DNA of 64,000 nt from NCBI RefSeq assembly GCF_042650885.1, contig NZ_JBHSBU010000001.1, forward strand, positions 2,294,001-2,358,000, given 5' to 3'. Position numbers and translations under genes: made by a program. This stretch comes from Chitinimonas_A lacunae (GTDB taxonomy: Bacteria > Pseudomonadota > Gammaproteobacteria > Burkholderiales > Chitinimonadaceae). Of this stretch, positions 25,781 through 34,079 are shown one piece after another (positions within the stretch are counted from its first letter, which is position 1; each line of letters starts with the position of its first letter). The notes beneath the pieces were generated by a model. The model ran no database searches. It was given only the letters and a program-made list of their open reading frames with translations, and was not told where the DNA came from.

Positions 25781-27079
25781 TTAGGCGTTACCCATCAACT
25801 CGTCGAAGCTCAGCGTTTTCTCGACCGTCTTGGCCTTGGAGAAGACGAATTCGACCACGTTGTCTTCGATAGCCAGTGCTTCGGGGCCATCGAGACGATC
25901 CTGGCTGGCATAGTACCACTTCACCACTTCGGCCGGATGTTCGTAGGCTTCGGCGAATTCCTCGACGATGCGCTTGATCTGTTCCGGCTTGGCTTGCAGC
26001 TCATTGCTGCGGACCACTTCGGCCAGAATCAGGCCCAGGCTGACGCGGCGCTTGGCTTGTTCTTCAAAGACCTGCGGCGGCACCGGCAGCTTGCTGGTGT
26101 CGAAACCACGCGACTTCATCTCTTCCTTGGCCTGCTCGACCAGACGGCCGATTTCCAGGCTGACCAGGGCGCGCGGCAGTTCGAGCGGGTTGGCGGCGAC
26201 CAGGGCACTCATCACGCTTTCCTTGGCACGGGCCGACAGACGGCGCTTCACTTCACGCTCGACGTTCTTGCGGATCTCATCGCGCATCTTGGCGACGTCA
26301 CCGTCTTCGACACCCAGGGTACGGGCGAAGTCGGCATCGACTTCGGGCAGCACCGGAGCGGCGACATTCTTGACGGTCACTTCGAAGCTGGCGGTCTTGC
26401 CAGCCACGTCGGCGCCTTGGTAGTCGGCCGGAAAGTTCAGGTCGAAGGTCTTGCTTTCGCCTTCCTTCATGCCGAGGACAGCGCTGTCGAACTCCGGCAG
26501 CATCTGGCCTTCGCCGGCCATGAAGGCGAAGTTGTCGGCACTACCACCAGCAAACGGCGTACCGTCGATGGTGCCCTTGAAGTCGACGATCACGCGATCG
26601 CCCTTTTGCACTTCACGCTCGACGCGCTCGAAGCGGGTACGTTGCTTACGCAGGATTTCGATGGTCTTGTCGACCTCGGCTTCGCCGACGGTCAGCAGAG
26701 GACGCTCGACTTCGATACTGGACAGATCGCTCAGCACCACTTCGGGATAGACTTCGAAATGGGCGCTGACCTTGAAGGCGTCGCCTTCGATCGGCTGAGC
26801 TTGGAATTGCGGATAGCCAGCAACACGCAGTTGCTGCTCTTTGACGGCATTGCTAAAAGCAGCCTCGACTTTTTCGCCGAGGACTTCTTCACGGACTTGG
26901 AAGCCGTAATTCTGCGCCACGATCTTGAGCGGCGCCTTGCCGGGACGGAAGCCCTGAATACGCGCGGTACGCGCCACGCGCTTCAGCCGGTCTTCCACGG
27001 CGGCGTCGATTTCGCCCATCGGGATCGCGAGGTCGAGCCGGCGCTCCAGTTGTCCCAACGTTTCCAGTTGTGCTTGCAT
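25781..27079 (-). CDS. tig: Trigger factor, ribosome-bound chaperone
   Basis: 432 aa. Trigger factor meets nascent chains at the ribosome exit. The N-terminal ribosome-binding domain contains GFRPGKAPLKIVAQNYG (signature GFRxGK). The middle FKBP-type isomerase domain runs about 150-240 (GDRVIVDFKGTIDGTPFAGG). The C-terminal helical cradle ends with SFDELMGNA. The start MQAQLETLGQLERRLDLAIP is the usual one. First gene of the tig-clpP cluster; tRNA-Leu lies 88 bp upstream on the same strand. Confidence 0.97.
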   Translation of the reverse strand: MQAQLETLGQLERRLDLAIPMGEIDAAVEDRLKRVARTARIQGFRPGKAPLKIVAQNYGFQVREEVLGEKVEAAFSNAVKEQQLRVAGYPQFQAQPIEGDAFKVSAHFEVYPEVVLSDLSSIEVERPLLTVGEAEVDKTIEILRKQRTRFERVEREVQKGDRVIVDFKGTIDGTPFAGGSADNFAFMAGEGQMLPEFDSAVLGMKEGESKTFDLNFPADYQGADVAGKTASFEVTVKNVAAPVLPEVDADFARTLGVEDGDVAKMRDEIRKNVEREVKRRLSARAKESVMSALVAANPLELPRALVSLEIGRLVEQAKEEMKSRGFDTSKLPVPPQVFEEQAKRRVSLGLILAEVVRSNELQAKPEQIKRIVEEFAEAYEHPAEVVKWYYASQDRLDGPEALAIEDNVVEFVFSKAKTVEKTLSFDELMGNA

Positions 27080-27166
27080 GTTGAATCGATCCTATAGAAC
27101 GCGTGTGATGGTTGGAACCTGCACGCGCCGAAACCTCTTCTTAGACGGCCGGCGGCTGCTAAATTC

Positions 27167-27251
<85 letters not shown>

Positions 27252-27439
27252 TCACCCCAAAAGACCGGTACCGGGCTAGCCGGCGACCGCCCACAGCGGG
27301 TGGAGAATAGGAAAGTATAAGGCAGCTCGCCAGAAAAAAACAAACCCCATCATGCAGCGTCAGCATTCCTTCCGTCATGCTTGCCGGTCCAGCGTGGCTT
27401 TGTGTCATACTGCCGGCGATTTTCGACCCCCAAGACACC

Positions 27440-28591
27440 GTGTCCACGCTTAGAGTTTTTCTCGCCGAGAATGCCTTGCTGCCGGCCCCGAACACGGTGG
27501 TCGAATGGCGCCTGTTCGATGCCAATCGTGGCGCCCATGGCCGCGACGCTCTGTCCGCTCTGCCGCGCGCCTCCCGTATCGAATTGTTCATTCCTGCCAG
27601 TTGCATATTGCTGAGCCGGGTCACGCTACCGCCTGGCGGACGCCGCCAAGCGCGCAAGCTGCTGACCCATGCGCTCGACAACCAACTGCTTGGCGATGGC
27701 GAAGACCAGCATCTGGCCTGGAGTGCCGACGGTGATACCTATCAGGTCGCCGTGATCGAGCGCGCGCTGCTCGACGCGATAGTCGAAGCAGGCCGCCAGG
27801 CCGGCGTGACCTTCCATGCGATCTACAGCGTGGCGGATCTACTGCCTGATGCCTACGACACCCTGTCCTGGTTCGGCCACGGCTGGGCCTCGCGCCAGGG
27901 TTGCGACAGCGTCTGGCTCGATGCCGCCAACCCGGCCGAGCCGCCAGCCTTTATTCCTACCCTGTCGGCCTTGACCCTGCGGCTCGATGGCCGGCTCGAT
28001 CTCGATACCCGTTATTGGCAAGACCGGCTGCAACGCCCGGTCGAGCGGGTCGATTGCGATCCATTGACCCAGCCATTGCGTCCCGACGCCGTCAATCTGC
28101 TGCAGGGCGAATTCGCCCGTGGGGCCGAACTCGATCTCGACTGGAGCCGACTGCGCCCCACTGCCCTGCTCGCCGGTGTCGCAGCCCTGCTCTGGCTCGG
28201 CAGCTGGTTTGGCGGGTGGATGGCCATGCGCAACGAGGCACAGGCCCTGCGCCACGATATGAATAGCGCGTTCAGCACCGCCTTTCCCGGCACGCCCATC
28301 GTCGATGCCAAGCTCCAGCTCGCCGCCAAGCTCAAGGAACGCAAACCCGACCAGCCCAGCACCATCGACGATAACTTCGCCAAGCTGGAACGACTGGCAC
28401 CACGCCTACCTGGTGCAGGTGGCGCCAAACTGCTCGGCTTTGAGCTCGATGGCGACACGTTGGTCGTGCACTACCAGACCAAGCCAGAGAATCTGCCGGC
28501 CCTGACCCAGGCGCTGTCAGCCGGTGCCCGGGTCGAAAACAGTCGCAGCAATCCGCCCGATCGGGTCCAGCTCACCCTGAAGCCCCTCTAG
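27440..28591 (+). CDS. gspL: GspL, type II secretion inner-membrane platform protein
   Basis: 383 aa from the GTG at 27440 (VSTLRVFLAENALLP), which aligns with family N-termini; an ATG at 27377 would add 21 unconserved residues. GspL links the GspE ATPase to the periplasmic part of the type II machine. The cytoplasmic actin-like domain occupies roughly residues 1-225 (IELFIPASCILLSRVTLPPG, ARKLLTHALDNQLL). One membrane helix LLAGVAALLWLGSWFGGWMAM follows, then a ferredoxin-like periplasmic domain ending in VQLTLKPL. It is followed by gspM at 7 bp. Confidence 0.88.
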   Translation: MSTLRVFLAENALLPAPNTVVEWRLFDANRGAHGRDALSALPRASRIELFIPASCILLSRVTLPPGGRRQARKLLTHALDNQLLGDGEDQHLAWSADGDTYQVAVIERALLDAIVEAGRQAGVTFHAIYSVADLLPDAYDTLSWFGHGWASRQGCDSVWLDAANPAEPPAFIPTLSALTLRLDGRLDLDTRYWQDRLQRPVERVDCDPLTQPLRPDAVNLLQGEFARGAELDLDWSRLRPTALLAGVAALLWLGSWFGGWMAMRNEAQALRHDMNSAFSTAFPGTPIVDAKLQLAAKLKERKPDQPSTIDDNFAKLERLAPRLPGAGGAKLLGFELDGDTLVVHYQTKPENLPALTQALSAGARVENSRSNPPDRVQLTLKPL

Positions 28592-28598
28592 ACCGCGC

Positions 28599-29060
28599 AT
28601 GCCCGCCTTGCCTTCTCCCCTCGTCCAATTCTGGCAGCAGCGCCAACCGCGTGAACGCCTGGTGCTCGGCAGCGGTGCTGTGCTGCTGGCGGTGGTCCTG
28701 CTCTATGTGCTGCTGTTCGAGCCGGTGGCGCAGGAACGTCAGCAGCTCAGCACCAACCTTCCCTCACTGCGGCTCGACGCCGCCCGCTTCAAGCGCGATC
28801 TGCAACAGCTCAACGGCCAGCCGGCCGCCAACAGCGGCGGATTGGCCGCGCTGATCGCCAATAGCGGCTTCGCGCCCGAAGCGTTGCGTCTGGCACCGGC
28901 CGGCGATAAGCGCTACACCCTCAACGCCAAGTCGGTCGATTGGCCTGCGCTGCTGCGTCTGCTCGATCAGGCCCGGCGTCAGGGCGTCAAGATCGACAAA
29001 CTCAGCGTCAAAACAGTCGAGGGCGGACTGGTCGATGCCCAAGCGGAGTTGAGCCGATGA
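28599..29060 (+). CDS. gspM: GspM, type II secretion platform protein
   Basis: 153 aa. GspM is a bitopic inner-membrane protein that binds GspL. A short cytoplasmic start with FWQQRQPRERLVLGSGAV leads into one helix (AVLLAVVLLYVLLFEPV). A periplasmic part with a coiled-coil-like stretch and a ferredoxin-like fold follows, ending KIDKLSVKTVEGGLVDAQAELSR. It is 7 bp after gspL and overlaps gspN by ATGA. Confidence 0.88.
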   Translation: MPALPSPLVQFWQQRQPRERLVLGSGAVLLAVVLLYVLLFEPVAQERQQLSTNLPSLRLDAARFKRDLQQLNGQPAANSGGLAALIANSGFAPEALRLAPAGDKRYTLNAKSVDWPALLRLLDQARRQGVKIDKLSVKTVEGGLVDAQAELSR

Positions 29061-29797
29061 AACGACTCGGATGGGGTTGGTGGCTGCTGCTCGCGCTATT
29101 GCTGCCCCTGTGCGCCGTGGCGCAATTGCCGAGCACCCTGCTTGGCTGGATGCTGGAAAACCGCAGCCAGGGACTAGTCAAGCTCGCCGCCGCCGATGGC
29201 ACGCTCTGGCATGGCAGCGGCCAGCTCGCCATCGGTGATCAGGCACTGCTCGAGCGGCTGCGTTGGCAATGGCAACCGCGTGAACTGCTGCAAGGCCGCT
29301 TTACCTATCGGCTCGAAGCCGACCAAGGCGGCGCCATGCTGCGGCTGGGCTGGAAAAGGCTGGAGCTGCAACAGCTAGAACTCGGTTTCGCCGCCGCTCC
29401 GCTCGTGGGCCTGGATCGGCGTCTGCAACCCTTCCAACTCGGTGGCCGGATTCGGCTGGCCTCGCCCGGCCTCACCGTCAGCCCGAGCCAGATCGACGGC
29501 GGCCTGACCGTTGACTGGCAACAGGCCAGTTCTCCCTTGGTCCCGACCTTGCCGCAGCTGGGCGACTATCGTGCCGTCCTGTCCCCGCAAGGCGACAGCT
29601 GGCAATTCCAGGTGCAGACCCTGAACGGCCAGCTCCAGCTCGACGGTGGTGGCAACTGGTCGCCCAAGACCGGTCTCCATGGCGAAATCGGCGTACGTGC
29701 CGCCCCGGGCGCCGAAAATCTGGTCGGCCCGCTGCTGGCCCAGATCGGCCCAGGCGCCCCGACCGAGCGGCGCCGCCTCAAACTCAACGTCCGCTAA
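29057..29797 (+). CDS. gspN: GspN, type II secretion accessory protein
   Basis: 246 aa from the ATG at 29057, which overlaps the gspM stop (ATGA). An N-terminal signal anchor WGWWLLLALLLPLCAVAQLP is followed by the GspN family pattern: VKLAAADGTLWHGSGQLAIGD, QWQPRELLQGRFTYRLEA and a beta-rich remainder. GspN is present in only some type II systems and is thought to be an outer/periplasmic accessory part. No further gsp genes follow: after a 376-bp gap comes gltX. Confidence 0.87.
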   Translation: MKRLGWGWWLLLALLLPLCAVAQLPSTLLGWMLENRSQGLVKLAAADGTLWHGSGQLAIGDQALLERLRWQWQPRELLQGRFTYRLEADQGGAMLRLGWKRLELQQLELGFAAAPLVGLDRRLQPFQLGGRIRLASPGLTVSPSQIDGGLTVDWQQASSPLVPTLPQLGDYRAVLSPQGDSWQFQVQTLNGQLQLDGGGNWSPKTGLHGEIGVRAAPGAENLVGPLLAQIGPGAPTERRRLKLNVR

Positions 29798-29840
29798 GTC
29801 CAGAACCCAAGACTCCCACTCCACCCGAACAGCAGTCCGC

Positions 29841-29930
29841 TCGGAGTCGGAGTCGGAGTCGGAGTCGGAGTCGGAGTCGGAGTCGGAGTCGGAGTCGGAG
29901 TCGGAGTCGGAGTCGGAGTCGGAGTCGGAG
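29841..29930. repeat. Perfect hexanucleotide tandem repeat, 15 copies of TCGGAG
   Basis: 90 bp of exact TCGGAG units between the gspN stop and gltX. No interruption is visible. Frames through it would give Ser-Glu or Ser-Asp or Thr-Pro repeats, but none of these belongs to a supported gene. Because the unit is 6 bp, copy-number change would not shift frame; effects, if any, would be on transcription or spacing. Confidence 0.97.
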
Positions 29931-30173
29931 GACAGCGTGGCGGATTTTTGTGCATCCTGGCCTCGAAAATCTGCAAAATACAAATATTCTGAAAACCAAT
30001 CGTGATAATCCATAGCCATTAGAGAAATATTAGAAATAATAGAGAAAATAACCCATCTCTTCCCTCTCTCAGCCTCCTCCTCGCGTTTTCCTCTCTTCCA
30101 CCACGGCCAATCCCCAACACCTTAGCCGGGCTGGGTTAGAATCGTCGTTTTGACCGACTCGACACGAGCCATC
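29931..30173. other. Upstream region of gltX
   Basis: 243 bp with an AT-rich middle (30000-30050) and a polypyrimidine tract (30045-30105). It presumably holds the gltX promoter, but I cannot point to a convincing -35/-10 pair. Confidence 0.35.
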
Positions 30174-31571
30174 ATGACCGTAAGAACCCGTTTTGCCCCG
30201 TCTCCGACCGGGCTGCTCCATATCGGGGGCGTGCGCACCGCCCTGTTCTCCTGGGCTTATGCCCGTAAACACGCTGGCGTGTTCGTGCTGCGTATCGAGG
30301 ACACCGACCTGGAACGCTCGACGCCGGAATCGGTGCAAGTGATTCTGGACGGCATGGAATGGGTCGGGCTGGCGCACGACGAAGGTCCGTTCTATCAGAT
30401 GCAGCGGATGGACCGTTATAAGGAAGTCCTGGAGCAGATGCTGGCAGCGGGCACCGCCTATTACTGCTACTGCTCCAAGGAAGAACTCGAAGCCATGCGG
30501 GCCGAAGCCGAGGCGCGCGGTGAAAAGCCGCGCTATGACCGGCGCTGGCGGCCCGAAGCCGGCAAGACCTTGCCTCCACCGCCGGCCGGGGTCGAGCCGG
30601 TGATCCGTTTCCGCAACCCGCTCGATGGCGTGGTGGCCTGGAACGATCAGGTCAAGGGCCGGATCGAAATCGCCAATACCGAACTCGACGACCTGATCAT
30701 CGCCCGCCCGGGCGGTGTACCCACCTACAACTTCTGCGTGGTGGTGGACGACTGGGATATGGGCATCACCCATGTGATCCGCGGTGACGACCATGTCAAC
30801 AATACCCCGCGCCAGATCAATATCCTGGCGGCCCTGGGCGCGCCGCTGCCGCTGTATGCCCATCTGCCGATGATCCTCAATGCCGACGGCAGCAAGATGA
30901 GCAAGCGCAAGGACCGGGTATCGGTGGTCGACTACCAGCGCCAGGGCATTCTGCCCGAAGCGCTGCTCAATTATCTGGCCCGGCTCGGCTGGGGTCATGG
31001 CGACGATGAATTCTTCACCATGGCCCAGTTTGTCGAATGGTTCGACCTGGCCAACGTCAGCCCCAGCCCTTCGCGCTTTGACCGCGAGAAGATGCTGTGG
31101 ATCAACCAGCAGCATATGAAGGTGGCCGACAACCAGCGGCTGGCCGAGCTGACCGCGCCTTTCCTGGTGGAAGTGGGTATCGATCCGACCCAGGGTCCGG
31201 CCCTGGCCGAGGTGGTGGGCTTACTGAAGGAGCGCGTCACCAATCTGGTCGATCTGGCCCAGCAGGCGCACTACTTCTATCGCCACGAGCCGGCCTCGGC
31301 CGAACTCGCCGCCCAGCATCTGGGCGATGAGGCGCGGGCGCGGCTCGGTCGGTTCCGCACGGCCCTCTCGGCCTTGCCGGCGTGGGACGGCACGAGCCTG
31401 AGCGCCGAGATCAAGCGCTTCGTTGCCGAAGAAGGCATCAAGATGCCGCTGCTGGGTATGCCCTTGCGGGCTGCCGTGTGCGGTACCACCCAGACGCCTT
31501 CGGTCGATCTGGTGCTGGCACAGCTTGGACGTGAGGAAGTCCTCCAGCGTCTGGGCAAGCTGGCTGGCTAA
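30174..31571 (+). CDS. gltX: Glutamyl-tRNA synthetase
   Basis: 465 aa with ATG at 30174 (MTVRTRFAPSPTG); an ATG 24 nt upstream would add eight residues not expected in the family. It charges tRNA-Glu with glutamate. The class I signature appears as PSPTGLLHIGGVRTALF (HIGG form of HIGH) and KMSKRKD holds the second lysine motif. The anticodon-binding helical domain fills the C-terminal third. Single gene, with its own terminator at 31693. Confidence 0.97.
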   Translation: MTVRTRFAPSPTGLLHIGGVRTALFSWAYARKHAGVFVLRIEDTDLERSTPESVQVILDGMEWVGLAHDEGPFYQMQRMDRYKEVLEQMLAAGTAYYCYCSKEELEAMRAEAEARGEKPRYDRRWRPEAGKTLPPPPAGVEPVIRFRNPLDGVVAWNDQVKGRIEIANTELDDLIIARPGGVPTYNFCVVVDDWDMGITHVIRGDDHVNNTPRQINILAALGAPLPLYAHLPMILNADGSKMSKRKDRVSVVDYQRQGILPEALLNYLARLGWGHGDDEFFTMAQFVEWFDLANVSPSPSRFDREKMLWINQQHMKVADNQRLAELTAPFLVEVGIDPTQGPALAEVVGLLKERVTNLVDLAQQAHYFYRHEPASAELAAQHLGDEARARLGRFRTALSALPAWDGTSLSAEIKRFVAEEGIKMPLLGMPLRAAVCGTTQTPSVDLVLAQLGREEVLQRLGKLAG

Positions 31572-31692
31572 TGCATTTCCAGACCAGTCGGCGTCAGCGC
31601 GTCCGGGCAGGCAGGTAACGCTCAGCCGGGCGGTGACTCCGCTGTAAATTTGCTCGGCTTGCAGGCTGCCTCGCGCCGATCTCGCCAAAACA

Positions 31693-31726
31693 AACGGCCA
31701 CCTTGCTGGTGGCCGTTTTCATTTTG
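31693..31726 (+). terminator. Rho-independent terminator after gltX
   Basis: AACGGCCACC/GGTGGCCGTT stem with a TTGCT loop followed by TTCATTTT. It lies 121 bp after the gltX stop; nothing else recognisable is in between. Confidence 0.85.
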
Positions 31727-31835
31727 AACGGAGCGCCGACATACCTTGGCACTTCTGGTGTTTTTGTTAATTTTTGTTATTTACCTGCAATCCATATTGC
31801 AATGGTTTTGCAGGATTTTTTCTTTTTCTTCTTGA

Positions 31836-32684
31836 TCAGCGGCTGGCGCGCTGACGCAGCCATTTGGTGGCGATCCACTTGTCACCGCGGATCACCGGCG
31901 CGCCGCCATGGAGACTTAGCGGGTCGAGCGTGCCGCTATCGTCCGAATATTCGAAATAGACGCCGTGGCCCCGCCGTGGCGCCACCGACAGACCGAGGTC
32001 GGGAAAGATGGTCTCGCCGCCGGCCTCGACATCGTTGAGATACATCACCAGCGTACCGATGCGCTGACCACGTTCCTCAAGATGGGGCTTACTGCCGGGA
32101 ATATTCGGATCGAAATAGTCGAAATGCGGCCGGTATTCGCCGCCCACATTGTAATGCAGGATCTGCAAACCTTCACCGCACTCGATCGGATGTTGCAGCA
32201 GTGCGGCAAGCCGGCGGTCGATCCGCTCGATCAGCTCGTTTTCGTTCAATAGAAAGAACGTCCCCTCGCTGGTACGGGCCTCGTGCTCGACCGACTTGCC
32301 GGTGGCGTTGTCCACCGTGGTCGAGCGCTCGACCTTGTTGCGCGACAGATTGATGATCTGCTCGCACTCCTGCTCCGACAGGATATTGCCAAACAGGATC
32401 ACCCGCGGACGTTCCAGCCGGAACAACACCTGAACCGGACGATCGAGTCCGGGCACGGTATTGCCGTCCAGAGGGAAACGATGCGGCACCATCGGCTCGG
32501 TGGGCGGCTTTTGCGCCGCCGCACCGCGCGGTTCAAGCGCCACCACCGATACTGCGGCCCGGGCAAAATTGGCCTCGAACTCGTTTTGCAGCATCACATC
32601 GACCAGTTGCTGCTGGCTGCAACCGCGTTCGAGACCATCACGGATCCAATCGCGCCAAGCCGAGGACAATGCGGTGACAGACAT
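31836..32684 (-). CDS. 2-oxoglutarate/Fe(II) prolyl 4-hydroxylase-like protein
   Basis: 282 aa. The C-terminal 190 residues form a P4H-type dioxygenase domain. PRVILFGNILSEQECEQII begins it. The iron-binding HxD is in EYRPHFDYFDP, the distal His in PLSLHGGAPVIRGDKWIATKWLR, and the Lys there would bind 2-oxoglutarate. The first 80 residues (WRDWIRDGLERGCSQQQLVDVMLQNEF) look like a small helical domain that often precedes this enzyme in proteobacteria. The substrate is unknown; bacterial relatives act on elongation factors or small proteins. It lies in tandem with a Spo0M-like gene, 58 bp upstream on the same strand. Confidence 0.9.
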   Translation of the reverse strand: MSVTALSSAWRDWIRDGLERGCSQQQLVDVMLQNEFEANFARAAVSVVALEPRGAAAQKPPTEPMVPHRFPLDGNTVPGLDRPVQVLFRLERPRVILFGNILSEQECEQIINLSRNKVERSTTVDNATGKSVEHEARTSEGTFFLLNENELIERIDRRLAALLQHPIECGEGLQILHYNVGGEYRPHFDYFDPNIPGSKPHLEERGQRIGTLVMYLNDVEAGGETIFPDLGLSVAPRRGHGVYFEYSDDSGTLDPLSLHGGAPVIRGDKWIATKWLRQRASR

Positions 32685-32742
32685 GCTGAACCTCTCGCTA
32701 AACGAAAAATACCATCAGCATAACTTAAGCTGGTACGGCTGC

Positions 32743-33483
32743 TCAAGCCAGGATCTGGTTAAGGTAACTTTGCACCTGCTGACGGCTGAGCTGGTCGTGT
32801 TGCAGGGTGAAGCCACGGTAGGCGTCGCCCCGGAAGCGGCGGTCGATTTCCAGCAATACATGGGTGCAGTGGAGTTCAGGCAGGAAGGTCACTTCAACTT
32901 CGCTGATCCGGCCGCCGTGATAGGGACGGAATTCGAACTCCTGATAGCAGCCGCTGGTGGAGCGACGGCCCTGTACGGTGCAATAGCCTTTCTCGACATC
33001 GGCGGTATGCAGCGCCATTCCCATCTGGGCCATCGAATCGAGCACCAGCGCCATGGCGGGCGTCGGCTCGACGCGCAGATAGTCGCGGTCGGAGCTGTCG
33101 ATCGCGGCGTCGATCTCAAGCTGGGTATCGATCCAGACCCGCGCTTTGTTATTGGGGCAGTTGACGGCTGTCACCGGGGTCTCCAGCGGCAGCAGGTTTT
33201 CAAACGGGACGATGCGCTCTTCACCGGGCCGCAGGGTAAAACGGTCATGGAGCTTCCAGCGGGCCAGGATATGCGAGCGGTCGGGATTGTGCACATCGCC
33301 TTCGTCATCCTCGACCGCGCTCAGCAGGCGCAGCTCCAGACCTTCGATATCCTGCTCGGCCGAGCCGCCCCGGATCACGATACGGGCACGGAAAGGCTGA
33401 CCCGGCACCAGGGTAGGCGACAGGACTTGGGTATCGACCTCGGCGCCACCAATGCCGACGGCGGCAAACAGTTTCTTGAACAT
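32743..33483 (-). CDS. Spo0M-like (SpoOM family) protein
   Basis: 246 aa from the ATG at 33483 (MFKKLFAAVGIGGAEVDT). The pattern is that of the SpoOM family: an arrestin-like beta-sandwich with VDTQVLSPTLVPGQPFRARIVIRGG, later HDRFTLRPGEERIVPFENLLPLETPVT, and a C-terminal part YLRVEPTPAMALVLDSM. The family is named for a Bacillus sporulation-control protein but is widespread in non-sporulating bacteria, where its role is unclear. It lies upstream of the P4H-like gene, possibly in the same transcript. Confidence 0.88.
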   Translation of the reverse strand: MFKKLFAAVGIGGAEVDTQVLSPTLVPGQPFRARIVIRGGSAEQDIEGLELRLLSAVEDDEGDVHNPDRSHILARWKLHDRFTLRPGEERIVPFENLLPLETPVTAVNCPNNKARVWIDTQLEIDAAIDSSDRDYLRVEPTPAMALVLDSMAQMGMALHTADVEKGYCTVQGRRSTSGCYQEFEFRPYHGGRISEVEVTFLPELHCTHVLLEIDRRFRGDAYRGFTLQHDQLSRQQVQSYLNQILA

Positions 33484-33735
33484 GGGATCTCCGCAACGAT
33501 GCCGACTTGGCAAAAATTTGCGGCTATTCTGCGGCGGCGCCCGCGACTCGGCAAGCGCAGCACGATGGCTGACCGATCAGAAGAAATGAACGACGGCAGC
33601 AAACGGATGGACAGCGGAAGATCCACAAGAAAGAGCAACCAACGGCCTCGGAAGATTACGACAGGCTTTCATCAGAAAAAATGCTTTTCTGATTTAAAAC
33701 GGCCATGTACTTTGCAACCGTTTTGCAGGAAATTT
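33484..33735. other. Intergenic region upstream of the Spo0M-like gene
   Basis: About 250 bp containing the presumed promoter of the minus-strand Spo0M-like gene. There is also an AT-rich part at 33675-33735. No gene supported. Confidence 0.4.
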
Positions 33736-33764
33736 GATAAAAACGCAGAACCAGATAGTTCTGC
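33736..33764 (-). terminator. Terminator of the nuo operon
   Basis: GCAGAAC (33745-33751) and GTTCTGC (33758-33764) with a CAGATA loop. On the minus strand they are followed by GTTTTTATC. It starts 12 bp after the DUF2818 stop, at the end of the 15-gene operon. Confidence 0.85.
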
Positions 33765-33776
33765 GCCAATAAGCTG

Positions 33777-34079
33777 CTACTGTCCCGGCCGCCGCCATAG
33801 ATAGCGGATCACAAAGCCCGGAAAGGCCGCCACCGCAAACAGGGCCAGGGTGGTGGCGTAGAACGGCCATTTCTGCACATGGACCGGCCCGAAACGCGAT
33901 TCGAGCCAGCGGCCCAGCAGCCCCATCACGATATAGAGCAGCAGGAATTCAAGCAGACGCCAGCCAAACGCCTTGCGTCCCGACGCCGGCCGCAGCACGA
34001 ACAGCACCCGCTCGACCATAAACGGCAAATTGGCGGCCAAGGCCGCCAATCCGAGGTAGGCATACAAAGCCGCCGTCAC
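33777..34079 (-). CDS. DUF2818 membrane protein at the end of the nuo operon
   Basis: 100 aa from a GTG at 34079 that overlaps the nuoN stop (GTGA), so it is translationally coupled to complex I. Three hydrophobic segments are visible: ALYAYLGLAALAANLPFM, LLEFLLLYIVMGLLGRWLE and FYATTLALFAVAAFPGFVIRYLW. This small family is found just after nuoN in betaproteobacteria, which suggests a link to complex I assembly or stability; no activity is known to me. Confidence 0.85.
   Translation of the reverse strand: MTAALYAYLGLAALAANLPFMVERVLFVLRPASGRKAFGWRLLEFLLLYIVMGLLGRWLESRFGPVHVQKWPFYATTLALFAVAAFPGFVIRYLWRRPGQ

Noticed and set aside
29375..30019. Minus-strand frame with a long Ser-Asp repeat
   Set aside because: It is the TCGGAG tandem repeat read together with the antisense of gspN; no start signal. 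Tempting as an SD-repeat adhesin but unsupported.
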